Notes under the pieces: generated by a model
Databases searched by the model: none
Told to the model about the DNA's origin: nothing
Seen by the model: the letters and a program-made list of their open reading frames with translations, nothing else
Made by a program: the position numbers and the translations under genes
DNA from: Phlyctochytrium arcticum
Taxonomy: Eukaryota; Chytridiomycota; Chytridiomycetes; Chytridiales; Chytridiaceae
Length of the DNA stretch: 64,000 nt
Assembly: GCA_025602905.1 (NCBI GenBank)
Contig: JAHLKI010000018.1
Coordinates: forward strand, 515,459 to 579,458
Direction of reading: 5' to 3'
Shown here: positions 1-10,281 of the stretch, one piece after another
Layout: each line of letters starts with the position of its first letter
How positions within the stretch are numbered: the first letter of the stretch is position 1

Positions 1-1
1 C

Positions 2-3000
2 AACATCACCGCTGGAATCTTTGGCGGTGACCAGAAAACTCTCGGCCTCAATGTTTCCCCCATCACCATTGTCACTACTGATGATCAGATGATTGTCAAC
101 ACCACCGTGACCATCTTCCCGGAAAACTCAATGGCGGCCGCGGATGCTCTTGCTCTGGCTATCAACCCACTTTTGGCTGCGGTACCCAAAGCATCCAGCA
201 TCAACGTCAAGCAGCTCTCATTCGCAGCACCCGGTCAACCTACAGCGTTCAAATGGAGTGACAACTTGTTCAAGCAGGCCACCGTCGCTGTTCCTTTGCC
301 ACCCATGATCTGCATACCGTGCATCACCGATCTTGTCATGAAGAGTAACAGTACCGACACGCTCTTTGCCATCAACTCACTGGCTGTCGACCAAATGACC
401 ACTGCTCCTGGTTTCCAAGTTGCTGGATCAGCAAATGTCGTGTACCCCCCTTCATTGCCACAGCTTTCTTTGGATTTGGGATTCGCTTCTTTGGAATTGG
501 CCGTCGAGCGAGTGCCAGCAGCCACTCTGGCTTTACCTATCGGTCTCAAGTTTGCTCCTTCTGCCAACCCGGTTGCTCTCAACGCTCAAGCTGTTCTGTC
601 TCGTGCCCCCGAGTTGCCTGCCAAGGTGCAGAGCCTCGTTGACTCTATTCTCAAGGACGGCGCTCCCCCATCTAATGTCGGCATCACCAACATTCTTTTC
701 GGACCTTCAGCCAACCAGACTTTTGTCACCTTTTCCAAGATTGCCGTAGAACTGAGCACGGATGGTCTCAAGGAAATGTCCGGAAAGATGATGGATGGCA
801 TGAAGTCATCGCTTCTCAAACCCGGCATGATCAAGTTTCAGTCTGCAGATCTGGAGGTTGTCTCAAGCACGGATGTCAATGTTGGCTTTGCAGCAGATAT
901 CTTGAACCCGTCCAACATCTCAATCTCGCTCGGACACGTTGACGCAGACATTACCCTGGATGATGGTCGCTTGATCAGTCTCGCACTTCCCCCAATCAAG
1001 ATTTCCACCGGACCCAACGGAGTGAACTTGAAGTTGGCGCTCGGTGTCGCAACCGGAGCGAATGGCATGGCCGAGAAGGTCGCAGCTTTGGCGAATGAGT
1101 TCTTGAACAAACAACCTCTTTCGGTTCTTTTGGGAGCGACCAACCTCGTATTGTCGCCACCTGGAACTCGCGGTCAAGCTGGAGGGGCCGTCATCGATCA
1201 AATCAAGCCTGTCAAGCTGACCGTTCCTCCCGCCATGTTGGCTGAGCTAACAAGTGGTGATGCGGCCGACTCTCCTCTGGATGCCTCTGCATTGATGCCA
1301 AAGGGTGATCTACTGCAGTCCTTGAAGTTGCAGAACTTGCATGTTGAGACTTTACCCGGTGCTACCCTTGCAGCCGCTGCTGCCGCTGTATTGGATCCCA
1401 TGGCTCTGACTGTCAAATTGCCCTTCGCCCAAGTTACCATGGAGCTGGAAAACTCTGATCTTGTCATTGTTCAAATTGCCGAGTTTGCGCTCGTCAAGGG
1501 AGCAATCGGCGGCAAAGTCCTGGCAACCTTCCCTCAGACTGATGACTCTATTCCCGACAAGGTTGCGGCCGTCGTGCAAGAGTTCATGGGCGGAAGCCTC
1601 AGTGCGCAAATGGCTGTAAAGACAATCTACTTTGGAGGAGCCGGTGGCGATCGCAACGATCTTCTTAGCCTGGTCAAACTCGACTTGACGTCGTTCACCA
1701 AAGACATCAAGACTGGAGACATTATGCAAGAAGTCATGAAGATGATGCCCATGAAGCTCCCTGCGCGTTTGCAAGACTTGATGGCTGCTTCTGAGGGTAT
1801 GATGAGCGGCGTGATTGATGTTCAGACCTTGCCCCAAAAGACCATTGGCTTGAATGCTAATGTTGGAGTCAAGCTGCCATTCACCCTCTCAGCCAACATC
1901 GGATATATGGGCGCTAAAGTTGGCATCAACCAACATCCCTTGCTAGGATTCTTACTACCCACTGGTATCAAGGTAGCTGGAACTGCAGGTGGAGGTGCGA
2001 CGGTTGCATTGAACACGGCTATACCATTTGAGGATGACGACAATGCTCAAACTGCCGTTGCGACCGTTGTCAGCAACTTCTTTGCGGGATCTGCCCTCGA
2101 CACAACTATTGATCTTGGAGCTCTTGGTTTGGGATACAGTGCCGGAGATACCATCACTGCTTTGAGCAAAGTTAAGCTCAACATTCCTTTGGACAGTATC
2201 TTGGCAGTCGATGGACCATCAGACATTTTCTCCCTGGTGGCCGGTACCAAGCCAGCTCTTGGAGGTATCGTTCTCGAAACCCGTCCTGGAAATTCCATGG
2301 GCGTTGTTGTGGATATGACGCTTTCTTCCCCTCTCAAGATTGCGGCCAAGGTTGGCTATGTTGGCGCCTTCGTCGGACTTAACTCCAACCCTGTTGTGGA
2401 CTTTTCTCTGCCTCAAGGTCTGGTTCTCGATGCAACTGGTCCTCAAACTCGTGTCAATTTGAACACCGCCCTCAACTTTATTGACAATGAAGCTACTCAG
2501 ACTACAGTTGCACAAGTAGTCGAGAACTTTGTTATGGGACGACATCTCGGTGCCGTCATTGGTGTTGGAAAGATTGCATTGGGAGCTAGCGCTGGTGACA
2601 TTATTACGGCTTTGAGCAAGGTTCAGATCCCTGCGGATCTGGAACGAGGATTGAACACCATGGGTGTCGCTGTTCCTTTCAAGCTGAGCGGAGGGTCATT
2701 GGGGGGTCTTAACGCTGTTGTTCAGCGCGTTATGGCTCACACCGCTCCAGCCAAGACAATCAACCTTGGTGCAGCTGCCGAATTCAACCTTCCTTTCCCT
2801 GTCAGTCTCAAGCTCGGCTACGCAGCACTTAGTGCAGCAGTCAGCAACAACCCTCTCGCAGACATTGTCGTACCAAAAGGTCTCGCAGTTGCCGGTGGCA
2901 ACAATGGTCGTGCTGCATTGAATGTCGAAGCCAGTTTGGCATTTACCGATACCGACGCTACTCAAACAACAGTCGCGGAACTTGTCAACGGTTTTGCCTT

Positions 3001-6000
3001 TACTGGTGATCTCAAGGGAATCACAGCTGGTGTATCTCGCGTGTTTGTCGGCAATTCAGCAAATGAGGGCGATCGTCTTACCATCTTGAGCAAAATTGAT
3101 TTGGATTTGGACGTTGCAACTCTACTTGGCGCCGCTGGGATCAAGGTACCCATGGATATTTCGCAAGCTGCCGGCGCTCTAGGAGACTTTGGCGGTGTAA
3201 ACGTCGAAACCGCTCCCGGTCGCCGAGTTTTGATCGGTGCTGGTCCAACGTTCAAGTTGCCATTGCCATTCCCTGTTGATTTGGCTATTGGACATATTGC
3301 CGCAAAGTCTGATTTGGGCAAGGTCCCATTGGGCACGGATGGATACCCTCTTGTAGATCTCACAGTTCCAGGTGGCATTGCGATCAACACTATGCCCGGG
3401 ACTGCGCAAGCCATCAAATTGAATGCGGAGTTGACCTTTACAGACACCGAGGCCACTCAAGATGAGGTAGCCATGATCATCAGTCAGGCCTTGCATACGG
3501 ACAGGATTGACTCAGCTGTCGGTGCGCGGGCTATCCAGATCGGTGCTTCACCAACTGATCTCATCACGGCATTCAACAAGATCGCCATTCGTCTGGACTT
3601 GACGCGTTTGATTCAACAAATGGGTTTGAAGTTACCTATTCAGTTTGGCCAGATTGCTGGAAACACCAAGATGTCAATGACTGGGCTAGGAGTAGAGACA
3701 CTTCCCGCCAAGACTGTAGCTGTCAATGCTACTGTTGGATTTGCCCTTCCATTGCCTGTCAGCTTGTCGATTAAAACCGGCTATTTCTTCACCCGTGCTA
3801 CGGTTGGGGAGGCTCCTCTTCTCCGAGTTGCACTGAACCAGCCGTTGAGCATTACCTCGGGTGCAGGACAAAACGTACTTGCCATTGGAACCAATCTGGT
3901 ATTTATCGACACTGAGCAAACCCAAGACAATGTCGCGCGATTGGTGTACAATGCCTTGAACACAAACCGTTTTGATATGTCGGCTGGTGTAGATGGTATT
4001 GAGTTTGGATCATCGAACTCACCTGCTGATGTTATTACCATTTTGCGCAAAGCGCAGATCTCGCTGGGACTGGACGATTTGACCAAGGGAACAATTGAGT
4101 TGCCGATCAACGTGGCCAAGATGGGATCCGTTGCTCTTCGTGGCGGTGAAATCGGTGTGTCTGCTCGACCAAACAAGGAATTGGCCGTGAATGCTACTGT
4201 TCTTTTGGGTACTGCCTTCCCCGTCCAAGCCCGTATCGGATACTTGAGTTCTACAGCTGGTCTTTCGGCAGCAAAGTCTGGAGATCTGAACAACCTCCTC
4301 ACTTTCGAGTTCCCTAACCCCACCGGTATCACATTGGGCGGACAAACTCTTTCTCTCGGCACTACCCTTCGCTTCATTGACACCGATGCCACTCAGAACG
4401 ATGTCAACGAAATTTTCCAAGACGTTTTCAACAAGGGTGATATGCCTGGTCGAGTCGGTTTGAAAGACATCAAATTCGGTGTTTCCGGAACAGACTACCT
4501 TACGGTTCTCAACAAAGTTAGTGCAGCACTGGGAATCAAGGATGTTCTCGGCATGGCTGGCGTGAAGGTTCCTTTGGAGTTGGGCGGTATGGCACAGCAA
4601 ATGGGTATCAAGCTTGGAGGATTAGGTCTTGAGGCTCTCCCTCAGCAAACAGTTGCTGCTAGCGCCGTTGCCAGTTTCCAATTCCCTTTCAACCTCAATG
4701 TGGACATTCCTCACTTTGCCACTGACGCCGGACTTAATGGTGCAGATTTGGTTGCAGTGGGTATGCCCATCAGAGTTTCCAAGAACACGGTTGCCATCAA
4801 CGCCACTGCCAAGTTTTACACTGGAGAACAAATCAAGCAAGAGGTCAACAACGTCGTCAACCTGGTTTTATCGGGTCGACCCACTACAACTCCCAACGTA
4901 GACCTGAACATCAAGAAGCTTTCTTTGGGTGCCAGTGCAACTGATGTCATTACTGCGTTCCAGAAAGTTGATGCCAAGTTGAAGCTTGCCAATATTTTGC
5001 ACGGCATGGGAATCAAGATTCCTTTGGACATTAGTGGAAACGGCGGCTTGATTAGCTTCGCTGGTTTGGCTGGTGATTTGGGCATGGCGATTCTCCCTGG
5101 AAAGCAGATCCGTGTTGACGGTGCCGCGGGCATTAAGTTTGGGTTCGATGTGAAGATGAAGGCGTTTGTTGGAGCTGATGTTGGTGTCAATGGTGCGCCT
5201 TTGGCACGAGCTGGTGTCCCAATTGCAATTCAACCGGATGCTACTCAAACCAGTGTGATTGCGCTCAACACGACCATTCAGATTACTGAGAACGATGCTA
5301 CACCTGCTGCGGTCGGTAAGCTGATGAACAACTACTTTGGAGCTAGTGCACCGAAACTAGACAGTTCGCTGGACTTGAGCAATTTGCAATTCGGAGCCGC
5401 CGCAAATGACGTGATTGATGCTTTCACCGCCATCAAAGTTTCTGTTCCATTGGATCTGTTTGTCGGAGGCACGGAGCGAATTGAAATTGGCAAACTTCTG
5501 GCATCCTTGATTCAGGCTGGCAAGATTACTACGCTACAGATCCGTCGACTTTTGGCCCAATTTGCTCCCGACAGTGTCTTCAACCTCGGATTGGGCGTCA
5601 CCTTCCCTGGTGTCACCCTGCCCGTTAAGCTCGGCGCGTCAGTTCCTTACTTGCATGTTCCAGAGGTGAAACTCGATAGTGTTCCCTTCATGGACTTGGG
5701 AATGACCGGATTTGAATTGACCAAGACAATGGATATTGCACTAGACGCCGCAGCCAAAATCAAGGATTCTCGCGAGCTTACCGTCATTCTGGCCACCTAC
5801 ATTGGGGAATTCGTCAAGACCAAGCGATTCCCAGGAGCTCTTCGTATCAACGGTGCTGTCGCTGGAGGTAGCGCCAATGATGGAGATGTCATCAAGGCCT
5901 TGAGTATGAGTGAGATACCTATGCTGATTGACCCAGTTTTGCAAGCCATTGTGAGCGGAGTTGCGATTGGCGATGGTAGCATTGAATACACCACTCGTCC

Positions 6001-9000
6001 TGATGGGGTAACCGTTATCACGATCAAGCATCCTTTGATTGGCGAAGCTCAGATTATGTTGAACAAGTTGGACGTAGCATTCAATGAGGACCAGTCTCTC
6101 AGTCTTTCGATCAGTCTTGGCTTGGGATTGCCCTTCCCGCTCATGCTCGATATTCCATACGTCCACATTAACGGTGCATTCGACAAAACCCCTGCCATGG
6201 ATGGAACTATTACAGGACTGAAAACGATTGGCGGTGCTAATGGTGTGTCAACTCTGGACGTAACCCTGCGGGTGGCCTTTTCTCAAGATGAGGCCGTTGC
6301 CATCAAGTTTGGTGAGCTGGTAGACGCGATCACGAACGGTGGACATATGGAAGGCTACTTGGTGGCATCTGGCATAGTGTTTGGATACAGTGCTGAGAGC
6401 AACGTCAAGGCCATCGCCGGTCTACCTCTCCCTATTCCAATGGATACCGTCATCAAAACTGTTGGACGTGTTCTAAATGGAAAGCTCGGCGGTGCTGCTA
6501 TGATTGCTGGTGTTGGCATGAAGGTCGGAAACTTTTTGGTCGAGACCAAGCCTGGTCAGAAACTGGATGCTGGTGTAACTGCCTCATTCAGCAACATGTT
6601 CCCCATCACGATTCGCGGCCTCAACCACTTGGGATTGAGCTTTGCCATTGACCCTGCCCTCGGAAGTGCCGCGCCTGACATACTGCAAACCACTGTTCAA
6701 GGACTTAGCAACATTTCCCCCGGTGCTAATGCGGTCAACGTACTTGCATCGTCATATTTCCCACCAAGTGATGCCGCTCAAGATATTGTCAAAAACTTCT
6801 TCGGTGATGTTATCGCTAACCCAGCTGGTATGACGCAACGCCTGGTCGTTGCCAAATTGACTTTGGGTGTCAGTGAAGCCAACGCCATCAAGATTTTCAG
6901 CAAAGCGCGGTTTTCATTCGCCGCCAAGGACCTATTGGCAGGCACTGACATTCTGAATGCCGCCGGTCGCCTGATTGGCATTGATTTGAGCAAGGGCCCC
7001 GCCGGTCTTTTGTCTATGATTGAGTTGAGCCGTGCGATTGTTGATTTGGGCAAGCCTGGCAAGATTATCTCTGACGTGGATATTGGACTGCGAAACTTGA
7101 GCATTTCGGCGGACGTCAACATGGGATACTTTGCAAGTGCGATTGCTATCAACAAGGAGCGTTTGACTACCGCAGAATTGATGAATGGTCTGAAGATCAA
7201 GAGCGGCGGTGGAACTACATCCTTGGCTTTGGCATTGGAGATGGAGATCAACGACTCACCAACTATCGCTTACATGATTGGCGAAATCGCACGGGCTGTT
7301 TCGTCTGGTTCACCCACGGGAGGAACTATTGGTCTCGATGGATTAACCTTCGGTGTCAGCAAGGATGACAAAATCACAACATTCTCCAAGGCATTGATGG
7401 CTATTCAGGCTGACCCATTGATTGGTGCGGCAATGGAGCTTATCAAACCTCTTCTAGCGGGTATGCAGCAGATGCAGATGCCTGCCGGCTGGGGCGTGGA
7501 TGCAATTGACCTGGATGCCAAATCGGCCGATACTTTATCGATTGACGTGGTCGGACATTCCCCCAACAATGGACAATTTTCTATTACCCTACCGTACGCA
7601 TCTATGGAAATTGCTGTCGACAATCGGGACTTTGTGGTGCCGCTCTTGAATGATGTTGTCTTGAAGGATGGTCGTCTTTCAGCTCATGCTGAAACCAAAA
7701 TGGTCCGCGATGCTGGAATTATCGCCAAGCTGGGTGCCGTCATGGGTGATCTTGTCTTCCACCGCCCTTTCTCCGCTTCAATCGCTTCAGTTACCATCAA
7801 GAAGATCCTTTTCGGAACCAAAGAAAAGCCGTTCCAATTGTTGTCCAAGTTGATGGCAAGCATGCAAATTGGACCGTTGTTGCAGCAAGTCAAAGCTAGT
7901 ATGGATGCCGCGCCAATTGAGATTACGGATATTCAGTCTCGCCTGTCTACAACCGGATTCTTTGCCAATGTCTTTATTCCTCTCAACACAAGTTTGCCAC
8001 TCAACATGAAGTTTTCCAAGATGCAGGCAGGTTTGACCTACCGTGTCGCGAACGCAGGCAACCTGTTCAACGTGGCCGATATCGACATTCTTGATTTGAC
8101 TATGGCTGGTGGCTTGCTGAACTTCAAACTCGACATCAAGGTGGATACCGATGCAGGAAAGGGTGTAATCCAGCCGCTGTACGAGGCCCTACCGGCTCTG
8201 TTGACTTGGCAATCATTCTCACGCAACGCTTTCATGGGATATGCAAAACTCACTGGATCTGGAGGTGGAACATTTGATGTTCTCGACAAGCTTGAGTTCC
8301 GATGCCCTGACCTTACATTGTGGGAGCCTTTGGAAGTGCACATCCCCGTGCCCGTTTCACCCCTGCAATCTGGTGGCCTTGCTCCTCTTCCTTTCGGTAC
8401 TGAAGTTGTCTTCCGTAACCCATGGGCTCTACACATCGATATTGGTACCGTCTCTATTGCCCTCCGCAATGGTGGCAAGGATCTTCTCCGTATCGCGACC
8501 AATGGCCCGGCTGCAGTTCTCAACGGCAAGGAGGGCGGCGCACAAAAGGCAACACGAAACTTGGTCTTTTCCATCTTGCTTCCATTCGACATCAAGAAAA
8601 TTATTGCCGACACCATCAGGAACATTCTGAACCCTCTTGGCGCAATCATCGAGTTTTTCGAAGCAATCAAGAACTTGTTCAACCCAGCTGCATACCAAAT
8701 CGCTATCGTGGTTCAAGATGCATCAGGACAAGATTTGGCTTGGTTCTCCAAAGTTATGGACATTGTCTTTACCGACAGATTCAGGCAAAATAGTCTCGGA
8801 CCCATTTTGGGAGCTTTGCTGGTCAAGTCTTCTATCTCCATCTTTGGTCAAGTTTTCAAGATTCCTTTCTTCAACTTTGAGAACCTTCCGTTCATTAAGC
8901 CTCTTCTCGAAACTGCCAACGGAGTTTTGGCCCAGATGCCATCCCAGATCAGAATGGTTGGACCTGCACCAGGACTTATGGCACCTGGATTGGATATTTG

Positions 9001-9319
9001 GGGATTGACACCATTCGACCTCCCAGCTAACTTTACCCTCACCCCCGGCAACGTTACAACCACAACTGCATCTCTCACCGAAACAGCCACCGCAACAGCA
9101 ACCCTTGCCTTGCCAAGTGCAACAATTACAGCCCCTGCTCCGGGCGCGACGCAGCCCGCAAATACCCCCGCTCCTTCAACAGAGCCCGCTGCTCCTGCAC
9201 CCAAACCCGACACACCTGTTGTACCATCATCCAACCTCCCCGCCCAACCCACACCCGCCAATACCCCAGCAGCCGCTGCGCTCCAACGTCGTTTGTTACG
9301 ACGCGGACGTCGTCAGTAG
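2..9319 (+). CDS. Giant repetitive Tag1/DUF3712-like (LEA-2-type) protein, 5' end outside window
   Basis: The frame is open from base 2 to a TAG at 9317-9319, about 3105 residues, with no intron needed. The start lies upstream of the window. The protein is built from about 18 diverged units of roughly 150-180 residues. Each carries a beta-rich 'LPFPVSLxIGY' type stretch, a 'GxxLNTxLxFxDTxATQxxVA' type segment leading into an amphipathic helix, and a 'GASxxDxITALSKVxxxL' type stretch. Clear ATQ-segment copies lie near 2035-2065, 2480-2520, 2940-2980, 3430-3470, 3900-3930 and 4370-4410. The last 100 residues form a Thr/Pro/Ala-rich stalk and a short Arg-rich end. This architecture resembles fungal DUF3712 proteins such as yeast Tag1, a vacuolar protein proposed to contain LEA-2 domains related to Vac7 and TMEM106B and to bind lipid. 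Any N-terminal membrane anchor would lie upstream. Family assignment is moderate; the repeat is seen directly. Confidence 0.72.
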   Translation, partial: NITAGIFGGDQKTLGLNVSPITIVTTDDQMIVNTTVTIFPENSMAAADALALAINPLLAAVPKASSINVKQLSFAAPGQPTAFKWSDNLFKQATVAVPLPPMICIPCITDLVMKSNSTDTLFAINSLAVDQMTTAPGFQVAGSANVVYPPSLPQLSLDLGFASLELAVERVPAATLALPIGLKFAPSANPVALNAQAVLSRAPELPAKVQSLVDSILKDGAPPSNVGITNILFGPSANQTFVTFSKIAVELSTDGLKEMSGKMMDGMKSSLLKPGMIKFQSADLEVVSSTDVNVGFAADILNPSNISISLGHVDADITLDDGRLISLALPPIKISTGPNGVNLKLALGVATGANGMAEKVAALANEFLNKQPLSVLLGATNLVLSPPGTRGQAGGAVIDQIKPVKLTVPPAMLAELTSGDAADSPLDASALMPKGDLLQSLKLQNLHVETLPGATLAAAAAAVLDPMALTVKLPFAQVTMELENSDLVIVQIAEFALVKGAIGGKVLATFPQTDDSIPDKVAAVVQEFMGGSLSAQMAVKTIYFGGAGGDRNDLLSLVKLDLTSFTKDIKTGDIMQEVMKMMPMKLPARLQDLMAASEGMMSGVIDVQTLPQKTIGLNANVGVKLPFTLSANIGYMGAKVGINQHPLLGFLLPTGIKVAGTAGGGATVALNTAIPFEDDDNAQTAVATVVSNFFAGSALDTTIDLGALGLGYSAGDTITALSKVKLNIPLDSILAVDGPSDIFSLVAGTKPALGGIVLETRPGNSMGVVVDMTLSSPLKIAAKVGYVGAFVGLNSNPVVDFSLPQGLVLDATGPQTRVNLNTALNFIDNEATQTTVAQVVENFVMGRHLGAVIGVGKIALGASAGDIITALSKVQIPADLERGLNTMGVAVPFKLSGGSLGGLNAVVQRVMAHTAPAKTINLGAAAEFNLPFPVSLKLGYAALSAAVSNNPLADIVVPKGLAVAGGNNGRAALNVEASLAFTDTDATQTTVAELVNGFAFTGDLKGITAGVSRVFVGNSANEGDRLTILSKIDLDLDVATLLGAAGIKVPMDISQAAGALGDFGGVNVETAPGRRVLIGAGPTFKLPLPFPVDLAIGHIAAKSDLGKVPLGTDGYPLVDLTVPGGIAINTMPGTAQAIKLNAELTFTDTEATQDEVAMIISQALHTDRIDSAVGARAIQIGASPTDLITAFNKIAIRLDLTRLIQQMGLKLPIQFGQIAGNTKMSMTGLGVETLPAKTVAVNATVGFALPLPVSLSIKTGYFFTRATVGEAPLLRVALNQPLSITSGAGQNVLAIGTNLVFIDTEQTQDNVARLVYNALNTNRFDMSAGVDGIEFGSSNSPADVITILRKAQISLGLDDLTKGTIELPINVAKMGSVALRGGEIGVSARPNKELAVNATVLLGTAFPVQARIGYLSSTAGLSAAKSGDLNNLLTFEFPNPTGITLGGQTLSLGTTLRFIDTDATQNDVNEIFQDVFNKGDMPGRVGLKDIKFGVSGTDYLTVLNKVSAALGIKDVLGMAGVKVPLELGGMAQQMGIKLGGLGLEALPQQTVAASAVASFQFPFNLNVDIPHFATDAGLNGADLVAVGMPIRVSKNTVAINATAKFYTGEQIKQEVNNVVNLVLSGRPTTTPNVDLNIKKLSLGASATDVITAFQKVDAKLKLANILHGMGIKIPLDISGNGGLISFAGLAGDLGMAILPGKQIRVDGAAGIKFGFDVKMKAFVGADVGVNGAPLARAGVPIAIQPDATQTSVIALNTTIQITENDATPAAVGKLMNNYFGASAPKLDSSLDLSNLQFGAAANDVIDAFTAIKVSVPLDLFVGGTERIEIGKLLASLIQAGKITTLQIRRLLAQFAPDSVFNLGLGVTFPGVTLPVKLGASVPYLHVPEVKLDSVPFMDLGMTGFELTKTMDIALDAAAKIKDSRELTVILATYIGEFVKTKRFPGALRINGAVAGGSANDGDVIKALSMSEIPMLIDPVLQAIVSGVAIGDGSIEYTTRPDGVTVITIKHPLIGEAQIMLNKLDVAFNEDQSLSLSISLGLGLPFPLMLDIPYVHINGAFDKTPAMDGTITGLKTIGGANGVSTLDVTLRVAFSQDEAVAIKFGELVDAITNGGHMEGYLVASGIVFGYSAESNVKAIAGLPLPIPMDTVIKTVGRVLNGKLGGAAMIAGVGMKVGNFLVETKPGQKLDAGVTASFSNMFPITIRGLNHLGLSFAIDPALGSAAPDILQTTVQGLSNISPGANAVNVLASSYFPPSDAAQDIVKNFFGDVIANPAGMTQRLVVAKLTLGVSEANAIKIFSKARFSFAAKDLLAGTDILNAAGRLIGIDLSKGPAGLLSMIELSRAIVDLGKPGKIISDVDIGLRNLSISADVNMGYFASAIAINKERLTTAELMNGLKIKSGGGTTSLALALEMEINDSPTIAYMIGEIARAVSSGSPTGGTIGLDGLTFGVSKDDKITTFSKALMAIQADPLIGAAMELIKPLLAGMQQMQMPAGWGVDAIDLDAKSADTLSIDVVGHSPNNGQFSITLPYASMEIAVDNRDFVVPLLNDVVLKDGRLSAHAETKMVRDAGIIAKLGAVMGDLVFHRPFSASIASVTIKKILFGTKEKPFQLLSKLMASMQIGPLLQQVKASMDAAPIEITDIQSRLSTTGFFANVFIPLNTSLPLNMKFSKMQAGLTYRVANAGNLFNVADIDILDLTMAGGLLNFKLDIKVDTDAGKGVIQPLYEALPALLTWQSFSRNAFMGYAKLTGSGGGTFDVLDKLEFRCPDLTLWEPLEVHIPVPVSPLQSGGLAPLPFGTEVVFRNPWALHIDIGTVSIALRNGGKDLLRIATNGPAAVLNGKEGGAQKATRNLVFSILLPFDIKKIIADTIRNILNPLGAIIEFFEAIKNLFNPAAYQIAIVVQDASGQDLAWFSKVMDIVFTDRFRQNSLGPILGALLVKSSISIFGQVFKIPFFNFENLPFIKPLLETANGVLAQMPSQIRMVGPAPGLMAPGLDIWGLTPFDLPANFTLTPGNVTTTTASLTETATATATLALPSATITAPAPGATQPANTPAPSTEPAAPAPKPDTPVVPSSNLPAQPTPANTPAAAALQRRLLRRGRRQ

Positions 9320-9553
9320 ACTTCTCTCAAGACGAACATCATTTCGACAAGTACCCCCAACTCTCTTTGTCCCTTTATTACCTAGATTTTGCAATTGTTA
9401 TTCTCAACCTTAGAAATGTATGTAGCTATCCTCTAGATTTGGCAGCTTAGAACGGCGTTATATCCGCTAAATTTCATAATACAAATAATACTACTGTCAC
9501 TCCATACAAACTCCTCTTCTCTTGAGTTTTAGTTGATGAACCAGCGTTGGCCG

Positions 9554-9568
9554 ACGCGTTTGACGCGT
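9554..9568. promoter_or_regulatory. Paired MluI cell-cycle boxes (ACGCGT x2)
   Basis: ACGCGT occurs at 9554-9559 and 9563-9568, the second inside the perfect palindrome TGACGCGTCA. They lie 43-57 bp upstream of the ATG at 9611. ACGCGT is the binding site of the fungal MBF (Mbp1/Swi6-type) G1/S regulator, so cell-cycle control of the small gene downstream is possible. Function is inferred from the motif alone. Confidence 0.4.
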
Positions 9569-9610
9569 CAACTTTCCTAATTATTTGCGCTTGAACGAAA
9601 TTCTAGGAAT

Positions 9611-9705
9611 ATGGATCTCATTGAGCCTTTAATCTTTTCTACTCTTCTCGTCCTTGCACTATGCCTGATAGCCAGTCTGCTCGCCTCGTCGTAAGTTGCC
9701 TTACC

Positions 9706-9744
<39 letters not shown>

Positions 9745-10137
9745 CCCCCCCCTTCCTATTGAAAATTTCCCATAACTGACCAAATCTAGCCTATCTATGC
9801 CTTTGACCGTCACCCCCATTGCCCGCGTAGGCGCATTGGCTGCGGCAGGGGCAGTTATGTTGGCGGTTGGGTTGGTGACAGTCAAATACGATATGCGAAC
9901 CGAGGGCAGGGAATTCATGACTGGACTATCGCCAGGGCTGGTACAATTTGCACGCGCGTGAACCAAAATGTTTAGTGCTGATATTCGCAATTTTAGAATA
10001 ATGCAGACTCTGAACTTCCTTCAATCATATTTGCAGCTGGAACGGCATTGGCAGCCATGGCGGTTGGAGGCTCTAATTTGATTATACATCTTTTCACTCC
10101 GACCTATGTTGATCAGCCGGAAGATGAAGCTTATTGA
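9611..10137 (+). CDS. Small integral membrane protein, 123 aa, three exons
   Basis: The model is exons 9611-9690, 9790-9940 and 9997-10137, total 372 nt, all junctions in frame. Intron 1 (9691-9789) starts GTAAGT and contains a long poly-C tract. Intron 2 (9941-9996) starts GTACAA and ends TTTTAG. The product has three hydrophobic segments: an N-terminal one (MDLIEPLIFSTLLVLALCL...), a middle one around GALAAAGAVMLAVGLV, and a third around FAAGTALAAMAVGGSNLI. The tail is short and acidic. I do not recognise the family. The consistent splicing and the regular spacing of membrane segments argue for a real gene. Two ACGCGT boxes lie just upstream. The intron 2 donor is the least certain point, because a stop follows in exon 2 if the intron is retained. 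Confidence 0.6.
9707..9752 (+). repeat. Long poly-C homopolymer inside an intron
   Basis: There are 37 consecutive C residues (9707-9743), one G, then 8 more C. It sits in intron 1 of the small membrane-protein gene. Its exact length is unreliable in any assembly because both polymerases and sequencers slip on such runs. Confidence 0.95.
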
Positions 10138-10281
10138 GCCACGCAGTGCATTACCGACGATCATACAGCAAAGAGCCGGACTGCATGGTTCCCGAGTCTG
10201 GTTTATAAATGATCTTTCTGCCGTCTATATTCAAAAATGCCTTATATCACTGTATCGGAATGAGGAAATGGGAGAGTGCAC

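Noticed and set aside
235..9261. Many minus-strand and shifted open frames inside the giant protein gene
   Set aside because: They are shadows of a repetitive, stop-poor frame; none has family signals or splice structure.
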